Source: JAKFWI01 sp050246435 (lineage in GTDB: Bacteria; Pseudomonadota; Alphaproteobacteria; Caulobacterales; Aquidulcibacteraceae). Taken from it: 64,000 nt of DNA. The translations under genes were made by a program, and so were the position numbers. The stretch's first letter is position 1, and each line of letters begins with the position of its first letter. Positions 24,785 to 32,949 of this stretch are shown piece after piece. The DNA lies in contig JBFWWB010000001.1 in assembly GCA_050246435.1 (NCBI GenBank), positions 1-64,000 on the forward strand. Direction: 5' to 3'. The notes below the pieces were generated by a model, which ran no database searches, was not told where the DNA came from, and was given only the letters and a program-made list of their open reading frames with translations.

Positions 24785-25692
24785 GCGCCTTGCTCCGCGG
24801 TTGCAAGTTTCTCCTTCGACGCGCCGCGCGTCTGCACGATCCACACGCCCAGCAGAATGAGCGCCGCGCCGGCGATGCCGAGCGGCGCCAGCGCTTCGCC
24901 GAACAAAATCCAGGAAAGAGCCGCCGCCGCCAGAGGCTGTAGCCACAGCAGCACCGTGGACAGCGCGATCGGCAGCCGCCCGAGGCCCACCGCGATCAGG
25001 CCCTGCCCGCCGACCTGCACGATCAAGCCAAGCCCCGCGAGCACCGCCCAACCCTTCAACGTCTGCGGCAGCATCACATCGCCGAACAGCAGGCTGGACG
25101 TCAGCGCCACGCCAAGCGCGGCGCTCGTCGTCCAGAACATCGCCTGCGCCGCTGGCGTTTCGCGCCGCGCGCCACGCATCAGCACGAGATAAACCGCGTA
25201 CCAAACCGCCGCGAACAGCGCGAGGCCGTCGCCGGAAAAGTCGCCGCGGCCGCCTTGCGCGCGCGAATAAGCGAGCGCCGCCGCCCCGAGGATCGAAGCG
25301 CCCGCGCCGGCCGCGAAGCCCCAGCCCACGCGCTCGCGGAAGAAAATCCAGCCCGCCGCCGCGGCGAGCACCGGCGTCATGTTGGAAAACAAAGTAGCGT
25401 TGGTCACCGTCGTGAAGAACAGCGACGCGTGCCACAGTGCGATATCGAGCCCGAACGCCACGCCCGCAATCGCCAGCACGCCCAGGGTCTGTGGATTGGG
25501 CGGCGTTCGGTTACGCCGCGTCGACAGCGCGATCAGGGCGAGCACCGGCAGCGCGAAGATGAAGCGCCACGCCGCCGTCGCCTGCGGCCCCACCTCGGAA
25601 AGCCGCACCAGGATCGGCCCCACGCCCAGCAGCAAAGCGCCCGCGCCAACGGCCGCGATCGCCCCGGCGTGCGCACGCGCGGCGGGCGTCAA
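24781..25692 (-). CDS. EamA/DMT-superfamily transporter
   Basis: 303-aa inner-membrane protein with ten predicted helices arranged as two EamA repeats. The first repeat ends with NATLFSNMTPVLAAAAGWIFF, the second with STVLLWLQPLAAAALSWILF, the typical signature before the last helix of each repeat. Members export amino acids or other metabolites; the substrate is unknown. The start is TTG, and no ATG lies upstream in frame. The gene after it on the strand (reductase-like) overlaps its stop. It diverges from nrdA across a 265-bp intergenic region. Confidence 0.88.
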   Translation of the reverse strand: MTPAARAHAGAIAAVGAGALLLGVGPILVRLSEVGPQATAAWRFIFALPVLALIALSTRRNRTPPNPQTLGVLAIAGVAFGLDIALWHASLFFTTVTNATLFSNMTPVLAAAAGWIFFRERVGWGFAAGAGASILGAAALAYSRAQGGRGDFSGDGLALFAAVWYAVYLVLMRGARRETPAAQAMFWTTSAALGVALTSSLLFGDVMLPQTLKGWAVLAGLGLIVQVGGQGLIAVGLGRLPIALSTVLLWLQPLAAAALSWILFGEALAPLGIAGAALILLGVWIVQTRGASKEKLATAEQGA

Positions 25693-25866
25693 ACTACGCC
25701 CCGGAGCACAACCCTGCGGGGAAATTGCGCATGTCTCACAGATTCGGCTCCGCCCCTGCTTTGCAGGCCTTTTAAATCGTTAACGCGGGGCCCGAGAGTG
25801 CTTAAATATATCCGTTGTTAGGCTCACGCGACTCGCAGCACCGTTTAACCCGGTTTTCACACCTAC

Positions 25867-25882
25867 CCACCAAATCTAGGGG
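25867..25882. promoter_or_regulatory. Candidate NrdR box 1 upstream of nrdA
   Basis: This 16-mer matches 11 of 16 positions of the NrdR consensus as I remember it (ACACWATATMTWGTGT). It starts 32 bp before a second, better match. Paired boxes about three helical turns apart upstream of RNR genes are the typical NrdR arrangement. Confidence 0.45.
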
Positions 25883-25898
25883 TCGAAACATCTGAGCG

Positions 25899-25914
25899 AC
25901 ACAATAGGTTGTTA
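25899..25914. promoter_or_regulatory. Candidate NrdR box 2 upstream of nrdA
   Basis: This 16-mer matches 12 of 16 consensus positions and begins with a perfect ACACAATA. It ends 43 bp before the nrdA ATG, a position suited to repression by overlapping the promoter or start region. With box 1 it forms a 32-bp-spaced pair. Confidence 0.5.
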
Positions 25915-25957
25915 CTCAGGTATTAACGGCGAAGTCGAAACGCGGGACGGGAAGAGC

Positions 25958-27832
25958 ATGTATCGCAGCGAAGCGGCCAATCTGGCGAGCGCCCCTCAGA
26001 AAGCCAGCGACCGGCGGGGCAAACCCAAGGCGCTGAAGGCCGTCTCCACCCGCAAGGTCGTGACCGATCCCGCGCGGGACGCATTGCTGACCGATTTTGG
26101 CAAGACCACCCTGGAAGACCGCTACCTCCTGCCCGGCGAAAGCTTCCAGGACATGTTCGCCCGGGTGGCCACCGCCTATGCCGACGATGTCGACCACGCC
26201 CAGCGTATTTACGATTACATCTCCCAACTCTGGTTCATGCCCGCCACGCCGGTGCTCTCCAATGGCGGGGCCGAGCGCGGCCTGCCGATTTCCTGCTTCC
26301 TGAACGCGGTCGGCGATTCGCTTGAAGACATCGTGTCCACCTGGAACGAGAACGTCTGGCTCGCCTCCAACGGCGGCGGCATCGGCACCTATTGGGGCAG
26401 CGTCCGCTCGATCGGCGAAAAGGTCGGCCAGAACGGGCAGACCAGCGGCATCATCCCCTTCATCCGCGTGATGGACAGCCTCACCCTGGCGATCAGCCAG
26501 GGTTCGCTGCGGCGCGGTTCGGCGGCGGTCTATCTCGACGTGCACCATCCCGAGATCGAGGAATTCCTCGAAATCCGGAAAGCGTCGGGCGATTTCAACC
26601 GCAAGAGCCTGAACCTGCATCACGGCATCAACATCACCGACGAATTCATGGAAGCCGTCCGCGACGGAACCGAATTCGCACTCAGGAGCCCGAAGAAGAA
26701 CGAAGTCATCCGCATGGTGGATGCGCGCAAGCTGTGGGTGAAGATCCTCGAGCTGCGCCTGCAGACGGGCGAGCCCTACATCATCTTCTCCGACACGGTG
26801 AACCGGCAGATGCCGGCCCACCAGCAGAAGCTCGGCTTCAAGGTGCGTCAGTCGAATCTCTGCTCGGAGATCATGCTGCACACCGGGCTCGACCATCTGG
26901 GCCGCGACCGCACCGCCGTGTGCTGCCTCTCCTCGCTCAATGCGGAAAAATTCTTCGAGTGGGAAAAGCACGAAACCTTCCTGGAGGACGTGTTCCGCTT
27001 CCTCGACAATGTGCTGAGCGATTTCATCGACCGCGCGCCCGACGAGATGGAGCGCGCAAAATATGCGGCCTACCGCGAGCGCAGCGTGGGGCTCGGCCTC
27101 ATGGGCTTCCACTCCTTCCTGCAGGGCCAGGGCGTGCCGCTCGAAAGCGCGATGGCGAAAAGCTGGAACATGCGTTTGTTCAAGCATATCCGCCGCGGCG
27201 CCGATGCGGCGAGCGTGAAGCTGGCGCAAGAACGCGGCGCCTGCCCGGATGCGGCCGAAGCCGGCATCATGGCGCGCTTTTCGCACAAGCTGGCGATCGC
27301 GCCGACCGCGTCGATCTCGATCATCTGCGGGGGCACCTCCGCCGGCATCGAGCCGATCCCGGCGAATATCTACACGCACAAGACGCTTTCGGGCTCTTTC
27401 GCGGTGAAGAACCCCTATCTGGAGGATCTGCTGAAGCAGAAGGGCCAGGACACGCCGGCCGTCTGGGATTCGATCCTGAAGAACGAAGGCAGCGTGCAGC
27501 ATCTCGATTTTCTCGATGCGCATGAGAAGGCCGTCTACAAGACGGCGTTCGAGCTGGATCAGCGCTGGGTGGTGGAGCTGGCGGCCGACCGCACGCCCTT
27601 CATCTGCCAAAGCCAGAGCGTGAACATCTTCCTGCCGGGCGACGTGAACAAGTGGGATCTGCACATGCTGCACTTCTCCGCATGGGAGAAAGGCATGAAG
27701 AGCCTCTATTATTGCCGCTCCAAGAGCGTGCAGCGCGCGGGCTTCGCCGGCAGCGAAAACGCGAGCGAAACGCCCGCCGAACTGATCGCCGTGGAAAAAA
27801 CGGATTACGAGGAATGCCTCGCGTGCCAGTGA
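25958..27832 (+). CDS. nrdA: Class I ribonucleotide reductase, large (alpha) subunit
   Basis: 624-aa catalytic subunit that reduces ribonucleoside diphosphates. The redox and radical cysteines are visible: GLPISCFLNAVGDS, the radical site SNLCSEIMLHTG with its Asn and Glu, and AVCCLSSLN. The loop IAPTASISIICGGTSAGIEP and the C-terminal thioredoxin-reactive pair ECLACQ are present. It lacks the N-terminal ATP-cone of E. coli NrdA; the ~620-aa form is common in alphaproteobacteria, so dATP inhibition may be absent. nrdB is not in this window. The small zinc-ribbon gene overlaps its stop. Two NrdR-like boxes precede it. Confidence 0.95.
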   Translation: MYRSEAANLASAPQKASDRRGKPKALKAVSTRKVVTDPARDALLTDFGKTTLEDRYLLPGESFQDMFARVATAYADDVDHAQRIYDYISQLWFMPATPVLSNGGAERGLPISCFLNAVGDSLEDIVSTWNENVWLASNGGGIGTYWGSVRSIGEKVGQNGQTSGIIPFIRVMDSLTLAISQGSLRRGSAAVYLDVHHPEIEEFLEIRKASGDFNRKSLNLHHGINITDEFMEAVRDGTEFALRSPKKNEVIRMVDARKLWVKILELRLQTGEPYIIFSDTVNRQMPAHQQKLGFKVRQSNLCSEIMLHTGLDHLGRDRTAVCCLSSLNAEKFFEWEKHETFLEDVFRFLDNVLSDFIDRAPDEMERAKYAAYRERSVGLGLMGFHSFLQGQGVPLESAMAKSWNMRLFKHIRRGADAASVKLAQERGACPDAAEAGIMARFSHKLAIAPTASISIICGGTSAGIEPIPANIYTHKTLSGSFAVKNPYLEDLLKQKGQDTPAVWDSILKNEGSVQHLDFLDAHEKAVYKTAFELDQRWVVELAADRTPFICQSQSVNIFLPGDVNKWDLHMLHFSAWEKGMKSLYYCRSKSVQRAGFAGSENASETPAELIAVEKTDYEECLACQ

Positions 27833-28089
27833 GGGCGCAGCGCCGCGCGCCAGTCGCATTTTGTGTGAAGTGCGGTTCGCCAAATTCCAACATTGTCTCG
27901 GTTGACACGGGAAAATGCGGGCGTGTTCTCGATATGAAGGGAACGCGCTGCGGCGGCCTTTTCAAGAGCGCGCTTCGTGAAGCCGACTGGGCCGAATGTC
28001 CCACGTGCGAGGCGACCGGGCGAATGGCCACCGGACGATGTGACGATTGCAATGGCGCGGGCTGGTTGTTCCAAAGACAACCCTATTGA
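27829..28089 (+). CDS. Small Cys-rich zinc-ribbon-like protein
   Basis: 86-aa protein with nine cysteines: CVKCGS near residue 12, single Cys at KCGR and RCGG, then CPTCEATG and CDDCNGAGW, the last two like half of a DnaJ-type zinc domain. Zinc binding is inferred. The GTG start overlaps the nrdA stop (GTGA), so it would be translated with the reductase; a nearby GTG at 27823 is an alternative. I recognise no named family. The coding evidence is the dense cysteine pairs and the coupling; otherwise it could be a chance frame. Confidence 0.55.
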   Translation: MRAQRRAPVAFCVKCGSPNSNIVSVDTGKCGRVLDMKGTRCGGLFKSALREADWAECPTCEATGRMATGRCDDCNGAGWLFQRQPY

Positions 28090-28105
28090 GAGCACCAACG
28101 CGCTC

Positions 28106-28198
28106 GGCCCCAGCGAAGGCTGGGGCCCAGAAACGCCAGCGTCCCTGCCTCTTCTGAAACGTCAGTGGTTCTGGGCCCCAGCCTGCGCTGGGGCCCAG
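28106..28198. repeat. Paired GC-rich palindromes, REP/BIME-like
   Basis: Two hairpins lie in one intergenic stretch. The first is GGCCCCAGC (28106-28114) with GCTGGGGCC (28119-28127). The second is CTGGGCCCCAGC (28171-28182) with GCTGGGGCCCAG (28187-28198), a perfect 12-bp stem with a 4-nt loop. The two are also inverted copies of each other: 15 bases at 28118-28132 pair exactly with 28169-28183. This is the organisation of an extragenic REP doublet. No other copy was noticed in the window. Confidence 0.7.
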
Positions 28199-28258
28199 CA
28201 CGTCAGCCGTGTGCGATCACCCGCTTTCGCTGCGATCGGTCCAACGTTAAATTCGCGC

Positions 28259-28600
28259 ATGGATGCCGATCGCCTCTGCGCTGTCTACATGCTCGCAAGC
28301 GGCATGCACGGCACGCTGTACGTGGGCGTCACTAGCGACCTGCTGCGCCGCGTTTCTGAGCACCGTGAAGGCGTCGCCGCATCATTCACCAAGCGATACG
28401 CCGTCAGCAAGCTTGTGTGGTTTGAGCCCTACGACTTTCTCGATGCGGCGCGTGTTCGCGAGAAGCGGATCAAGGCATGGCGCAGAGATTGGAAATGCGC
28501 CTTGGTGGAGCGCTCCAATCCTCAATGGAATGATCTCTTTCCATCATTGGCAGGCGGCAAGGGCGTTTCGCCCGACAAGTGGAAGCCGCCGACAGCGTAG
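28259..28600 (+). CDS. GIY-YIG nuclease superfamily protein
   Basis: 113-aa single-domain protein of the UPF0213/YhbQ type. The GIY-YIG elements are CAVYMLAS and GTLYVGVTSDLLRRVSEH, with the catalytic Arg in DLLRR. The Glu expected later lies in the VREKRIKAWRRDWK block. Small stand-alone members are common in alphaproteobacteria and their role is uncertain. The ATG at 28259 gives the standard N-terminus; the frame is open further upstream through the palindromic repeat but without protein-like character. It is followed 47 bp later by another small gene. Confidence 0.9.
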   Translation: MDADRLCAVYMLASGMHGTLYVGVTSDLLRRVSEHREGVAASFTKRYAVSKLVWFEPYDFLDAARVREKRIKAWRRDWKCALVERSNPQWNDLFPSLAGGKGVSPDKWKPPTA

Positions 28601-28647
28601 CACTCAAATTTATCCGACCCAGTCACCGCCACGCTTAAAATGCCCGC

Positions 28648-29253
28648 GTGCAACGCTTCGATCTCTCCGCCGCGTGGGAGCGTCTCGCCGCGATGATCCA
28701 ATGGATCGTCGCGCTGTACGGCGGGCCGGCCGAGATCGCGCAGCGCCTCTGTTTCCTGCGCAAGGACCGCCAGCATTTCCTGGCCTGGCTGGCGCCGCTT
28801 GAAGCTTTGGCGCGCCGCCTGCTGTTCATCGAAGCCGCCGTCCTCCCCGCGCCCAACAGGGCGCCTGCGGTCACCGCCGCAGGCCGCATCGCGAACGCCT
28901 ACACGGACGAACCGCGCGCCGAATTACCGGAGGATCCGAAACGGTGGCGCGTCGTCTTCCGCGTCGGCCCATCCAGCGCGCGCCGCGCGGCGCCGTCCGT
29001 CCTTGCGCCGCGCGGATTCGGCGCCATCGCCAACGCCCTTCCGCTGGCGCGCCGTTTGGAAGCGTTGTTGCGGCTCATGGAAAATCGCACGCGCGCCCTC
29101 GCGCGGCTGGCGCGGCGCCTGCATGCATCGCCGAAGCGATGCGCCGCGGCTTTCGCGCCCTATCGCCATCGCGCGCGGTTCGCCACGGATGCACTTCACG
29201 CGGCGCAAACAGAAGCTGACATCGCGCGGGCGCGCTTTGCGGACACATCGTGA
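28648..29253 (+). CDS. Hypothetical protein
   Basis: 201-aa Arg/Ala-rich, mostly helical protein with no recognised domain, signal peptide or membrane segment. The GTG start at 28648 is the first in frame. WIVALYGGPAEIAQRLCFLRK and the helix LARRLEALLRLMENRTRALA are the most protein-like stretches. The middle (PEDPKRWRVVFRVGPSS) reads like a conserved strand block. Codon use looks coding throughout and no other frame is better, so I accept it as a gene of unknown function. Confidence 0.6.
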   Translation: MQRFDLSAAWERLAAMIQWIVALYGGPAEIAQRLCFLRKDRQHFLAWLAPLEALARRLLFIEAAVLPAPNRAPAVTAAGRIANAYTDEPRAELPEDPKRWRVVFRVGPSSARRAAPSVLAPRGFGAIANALPLARRLEALLRLMENRTRALARLARRLHASPKRCAAAFAPYRHRARFATDALHAAQTEADIARARFADTS

Positions 29254-29315
29254 CCGCGCGCCGCGCCTGAGCAGGATCGCCGCGCGCCCTTCGCGCCGCG
29301 GCTGCGGCCGTGCGC

Positions 29316-29513
29316 CTAGGCCGCCACCTTGTGCGCGGCGAGCCAGGCGAGCGCGTCGCGCTCAATCCATTTCCGCGCCGCGTTCTCGGAGCGGAAGCCC
29401 GTCATCTCGATCGGCGCGCCGAAACCCGGCGGCGTGACGAGAACTTCCCAATCGCCAGCCTTGCGGCGGCGCACGGCGAAACCAGGAGCGTGATCGATCA
29501 TGGCCACGCCCAT
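29316..29513 (-). CDS. Small conserved-type hypothetical protein
   Basis: 65-aa protein with a compact beta-beta-alpha pattern: GDWEVLVTPPGFGAPIEMTGF followed by the helix ENAARKWIERDALAWLAAH. Similar short proteins are widespread in alphaproteobacteria without a known role. Start is ATG at 29513, or the ATG at 29501 (MIDHAPGF). It lies 70 bp downstream of the Mur ligase gene on the same strand. Confidence 0.65.
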   Translation of the reverse strand: MGVAMIDHAPGFAVRRRKAGDWEVLVTPPGFGAPIEMTGFRSENAARKWIERDALAWLAAHKVAA

Positions 29514-29583
29514 AGATGATTCGCGCGCAGGCCGCGTAATTACGCCGTCTTCATGCGCGCGAAGCTGTGCATCGCCACAGAGG

Positions 29584-31002
29584 TTAACGCGGAGCGCAGC
29601 GCGCCGCGAGTTGCGCCACCAGATCGGCGGCGAATTCGGAAAGCGTATCGTCGCGCGCACCCATGATGACGATGCGATCGCCCGGCTGCGCCAGCTCAAG
29701 CAATTTCTCCGCGCACTCCGCGCGCGTAGGCAGCGCCAGCGCGTGGCGGCCGTTCATGCGCACGCCGGCGGCGATATGCTCGCTCGTCACCGCGCGGTCC
29801 ACCGTGCCGCCGAAATACGCCGGATCGGGCAGGATCAGCACGTCCTGCGGTCCGAGATCGCGCGCGAAGCCGGCGATGAATTCGCGCTTCATCAGCTTCA
29901 GCGGCCCGAAGCCGTGCGGCTGGAACATCACCAGCAGCCGGCCCGGAAACGCATGCAAGGTGGCAAGCGTGGCGGCGATCTTATCGGGATTGTGCGCGAA
30001 ATCATCGATCACCACGACGCCGTCCGCGGTCCCTGCGATCTCCAGGCGCCGGCGCACGCCGGCGAAGCGCTGCAGCGCCGCCACGCCCTGCTCCACGCCG
30101 ACGTCGCAGGCGCGCGCCGCAGCAAGCGCCGCCAGCGCGTTTTCGACATTGTGGCGGCCGGGGACCGGCAGGTTCAGCGGAAACGCCTTGCCGCTCGCCT
30201 TTTCCCGCACGATGCAGCGCATGCCGTTCTGCGTCGGGGTGACTTCGCTGGCGAACAGATCGGCGTCGTCGTTCACGAGGCTGAACGTCACCGTTTCGTA
30301 TGCGAGGCGCAGGTCGGCCATCGTTTCGGTTTCGGCGTTGTCGAGATTGAGCACGGCGGTGCGCGCCTTCGCCGCGAAATCGCGGAACAGCGCGCGCAAT
30401 TCGTCGAGCGATTTGTGATCGAGGGAGATGTTGGTGACGACGGCGATCGTCGGCTGGTAGCGCGTGATCGAACCGTCGCTTTCGTCCACCTCGGCGACGA
30501 AGGCACCCCCCTCGCCCGCCAGCGCGCTGGCGAAGGGCGTATCGGGCGTCATGAAATTCTTCATCACCGCGCCGTTCACGATAGTGGGCGCGCGGCCCGC
30601 GGCGGAGAGAATCCAGCCGATCATCGCGGTAGTGGTGGATTTGCCGCTGGTGCCGCCGACGGCGATGCGCTCGGGCGCGGCGTTGAACAGCGAGGAGAGA
30701 AGCTCCGCCCGCGTGATGATCGGCAGCGAGAGCTTTCTCGCGCCGATCACGTCAGGCACGGTTTCCTCGATCGCGGCCGAAACGACGAGCGTTTGGCCCG
30801 CCTCGCGCACGCCGCTGCCGTCCTGCGGGTAAAGCGCCACGCCCTGCGCGCGCAGGAATTCGAATTTCGGCGCCGTGCGGCCCTGATCGAGCGCGCGGTC
30901 GGAGCCTTCCACATGCGCGCCGCCCGCGCGCGCGATGAGCGCCAATGGCAGCATGCCGCTGCCGCCCACGCCGCAGAAGAAATAACGTTTGTCGCGATTC
31001 AT
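29584..31002 (-). CDS. Mur ligase family protein (MurC/Mpl-like)
   Basis: 472-aa ATP-dependent amide ligase with the three Mur domains. The N-terminal UDP-binding domain starts YFFCGVGGSGMLPLALIARA, the central domain has the P-loop GGTSGKSTTTAMIGW and NISLDHKSLDE, and the C-terminal domain has VVVIDDFAHNPDKIAATL. The layout is that of MurC or Mpl, but the P-loop has Ser-Gly-Lys-Ser where MurC has His-Gly-Lys-Thr. A divergent LD-carboxypeptidase gene 62 bp away fits Mpl, which re-attaches recycled tripeptide to UDP-MurNAc. The essential MurC would normally sit in the dcw cluster, so I favour a recycling role. Start ATG at 31002. Confidence 0.85.
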   Translation of the reverse strand: MNRDKRYFFCGVGGSGMLPLALIARAGGAHVEGSDRALDQGRTAPKFEFLRAQGVALYPQDGSGVREAGQTLVVSAAIEETVPDVIGARKLSLPIITRAELLSSLFNAAPERIAVGGTSGKSTTTAMIGWILSAAGRAPTIVNGAVMKNFMTPDTPFASALAGEGGAFVAEVDESDGSITRYQPTIAVVTNISLDHKSLDELRALFRDFAAKARTAVLNLDNAETETMADLRLAYETVTFSLVNDDADLFASEVTPTQNGMRCIVREKASGKAFPLNLPVPGRHNVENALAALAAARACDVGVEQGVAALQRFAGVRRRLEIAGTADGVVVIDDFAHNPDKIAATLATLHAFPGRLLVMFQPHGFGPLKLMKREFIAGFARDLGPQDVLILPDPAYFGGTVDRAVTSEHIAAGVRMNGRHALALPTRAECAEKLLELAQPGDRIVIMGARDDTLSEFAADLVAQLAARCAPR

Positions 31003-31064
31003 CGGGCGAGCGTATGAGGGGGGCGACGGGCTTTCAAGCGCGCGGGGTTGCAGGCGGTGCGCCA

Positions 31065-31892
31065 ATGAGGATCGCGGTCGTGGCGCCCGGCGTGCGCATC
31101 GAACCGGCCATCGCCGAAACGGCGGCGGCGATCGCCGCGGCCGCCCATCCCGAACTTGAACTTTTCTTCCATCCGCAATGCTTCCTCTCCTGGGGCCATT
31201 TCGCGGGAACCGACGAAGCGCGCGCCGCAGCCCTGATCGAGGTCGCCAACGATCCGGCGTATGCTGCGGTGTGGTTCGCGCGCGGGGGCTACGGCGCCTG
31301 CCGCGTGGCCGAACAGGTTGTCGGCGCGCTGGGGGCGAGCGCGCGCGAGAAGCTTTATCTGGGCTATAGCGATGCGGGCTTCCTGCTGGCGGCGCTGGCG
31401 CGCGCCGGTTTTCCGCGCCTCGCGCACGGGCCGATGCCGGTCGACCTCATCCGCACCAAGGGCGAGCGCGCCGTGCGCCGGGCGCTAGCCTATCTGGCGG
31501 GCAAGCCGGGCGACGGGCTGGAGCCGCATCTGGCGGCCGGCGCGCGCCATGCGGCGTTCAACATCACCATCCTCAGCCATCTGCTGGGCACGCCGCTGGA
31601 GCCCGATCTGAGCGATTGCGTGCTGATGCTGGAAGAGGTGGGCGAGCACCATTACCGGATCGACCGCGCGATGTTTCAGATCACGTCGCATCCGGCGGTG
31701 CGGCGCGCGGCGGGCATCCGGCTGGGCCGCTGCAGCGCAATTCCGCCGAACGATCCCGATTTCACGCAGACGGAGGAAGACATCTTCCGCTTCTGGTGCG
31801 CGCGCGCCGGCATCCCCTATCTCGGCCGCGCCGACATCGGCCACGATGTCGAGAACAAGATCGCGCCGTTCGGCTTGTGGGCGGGGGTTTGA
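31065..31892 (+). CDS. LD-carboxypeptidase (S66 family, LdcA-like)
   Basis: 275-aa serine peptidase that removes the terminal D-Ala from murein tetrapeptides during recycling in the cytoplasm. The nucleophile Ser lies in YLGYSDAGFLLAAL, preceded by WFARGGYGACRV. The Glu and His of the triad are in VLMLEEVGEHHYRIDR and IGHDVENKIAPFG. No signal peptide is seen, consistent with a cytosolic enzyme. I used the ATG at 31065 (MRIAVVAPG); an in-frame ATG at 31014 would add 17 residues. It diverges from the Mur ligase gene, suggesting joint regulation. Confidence 0.9.
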   Translation: MRIAVVAPGVRIEPAIAETAAAIAAAAHPELELFFHPQCFLSWGHFAGTDEARAAALIEVANDPAYAAVWFARGGYGACRVAEQVVGALGASAREKLYLGYSDAGFLLAALARAGFPRLAHGPMPVDLIRTKGERAVRRALAYLAGKPGDGLEPHLAAGARHAAFNITILSHLLGTPLEPDLSDCVLMLEEVGEHHYRIDRAMFQITSHPAVRRAAGIRLGRCSAIPPNDPDFTQTEEDIFRFWCARAGIPYLGRADIGHDVENKIAPFGLWAGV

Positions 31893-31959
31893 CGCAAACC
31901 AGCCGCAATGCCGCCGCGCGGCGCGCGCAGCATGGCCAGCGATCCGGAGGACGCGCGCC

Positions 31960-32484
31960 ATGATCCGCACCCTGTTGCTTGCCTCCCTCGCCGCCGCCGC
32001 GCTCAGCGCCTGCGCGACGGCGCCCAGCCCCGGCGCGGCGCGCGCGCAAACCGAGCGCCAGATCGACTATGGCGGCTTCTCCGATCTCACGCGCACTCTG
32101 GCGCCCTACCGCGCTGACCGGCGCGTGACCTTGGCGGAGTTCAAAAGGATGGCGGCCGCGGGGGGCGCGCTGATTCTCGATGCGCGCTCGCCCTGGGCGT
32201 ATGCGCAAGGCCACATCAAGGGCGCGGTGAACGTGCCGTTCACGGATTTTACCGCGCAGCGCCTGAAGGAGGCGATCGGCGATCCGAACCGGCGCATTCT
32301 GATTTATTGCAACAACAATTTCGCCAACGACGCGGCGCCCGTGGCGCTCAAATCCGCCCCGCTGGCGCTCAATATCCCGACCTTCATCAATCTCTACGGC
32401 TACGGCTACAAGAACCTCTACGAGCTGGGCGACGTGGTGGATTTCAACGACCCGGCGGTCGAATGGGTCCGCGGTTCGGCCTGA
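31960..32484 (+). CDS. Rhodanese-like domain lipoprotein
   Basis: 174-aa protein with a lipoprotein signal (LASLAAAALSACAT, Cys near residue 18) and a rhodanese domain. The domain has LILDARSPWAYAQGHIKGAVN, where the CH2A-like ARSPWAYAQGHIKGA motif is clear, and the active-site Cys in RILIYCNNNF. It should act in the periplasm, where such proteins carry persulfide or serve as binding domains. The ATG at 31960 is preceded by GGAGG ten bases upstream. The nearest genes offer no functional partner. Confidence 0.85.
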   Translation: MIRTLLLASLAAAALSACATAPSPGAARAQTERQIDYGGFSDLTRTLAPYRADRRVTLAEFKRMAAAGGALILDARSPWAYAQGHIKGAVNVPFTDFTAQRLKEAIGDPNRRILIYCNNNFANDAAPVALKSAPLALNIPTFINLYGYGYKNLYELGDVVDFNDPAVEWVRGSA

Positions 32485-32949
32485 AGCTCGGGAACAGCAC
32501 GCCCCCGCGCGGATTGTCGCAGATGAAGTTTCGGGCGAAGGCCGGCTAGGCCTGCCCGGCGATGCGGTTTTTGTGCAGGTGCGAGCAGAATCGCCTAAGC
32601 TGTTCAGGCGATTGGACGCAAAAGCCGGCGCAACCATATTAGGTTGGTTCGATGCGGTCCGGCCGGCGGAGCCGGCGGGCGGTCCAGGGCGAGAAAGGGG
32701 ACTTCTGGCGCATGCTGAGGGCCCGTTGCATGATCCCAGGCATATCGGCGCGCCGGCGAAGCTCTGGCCCGGCGGCGACAGACAGGGCGCGCCGCGCGGA
32801 AATCGCGTGGCCGGCTGGGCGGCCAAAGAATTGTTCGAGCACGCGGCGTTCTAGGGCGAAATCAGACCGAGAGGTCATCTTTATGCCGCCGCTGCAGGTT
32901 TTGATCGTATAGTCGGAAGTCAAGAAGACTTCCGCCCGATGGAGCGACG
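32485..32949. other. 465-bp intergenic region upstream of prkA
   Basis: No convincing gene. Short open frames exist, but none has protein-like composition or a ribosome site. The 3' end holds a perfect 7-bp inverted repeat, GGAAGTC (32915-32921) with GACTTCC (32927-32933). It lies just before the prkA ribosome site (GGAG at 32941), so it could form a leader hairpin or an operator. The region probably contains the prkA promoter. Confidence 0.6.

Noticed and set aside
25770..25795. TTAA-N4-TTAA upstream of nrdA as a CtrA site
   Set aside because: Spacer is 4 rather than 7 bases.
25916..27883. Very long open frame antisense to nrdA (655 codons)
   Set aside because: GC-rich third positions leave antisense frames open; the translation is His/Arg/Leu-rich without motifs, and nrdA on the plus strand is certain.
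32573..32854. 93-codon frame in the intergenic region before prkA
   Set aside because: Gly/Arg/Pro-rich, no ribosome site and no similarity recognised.
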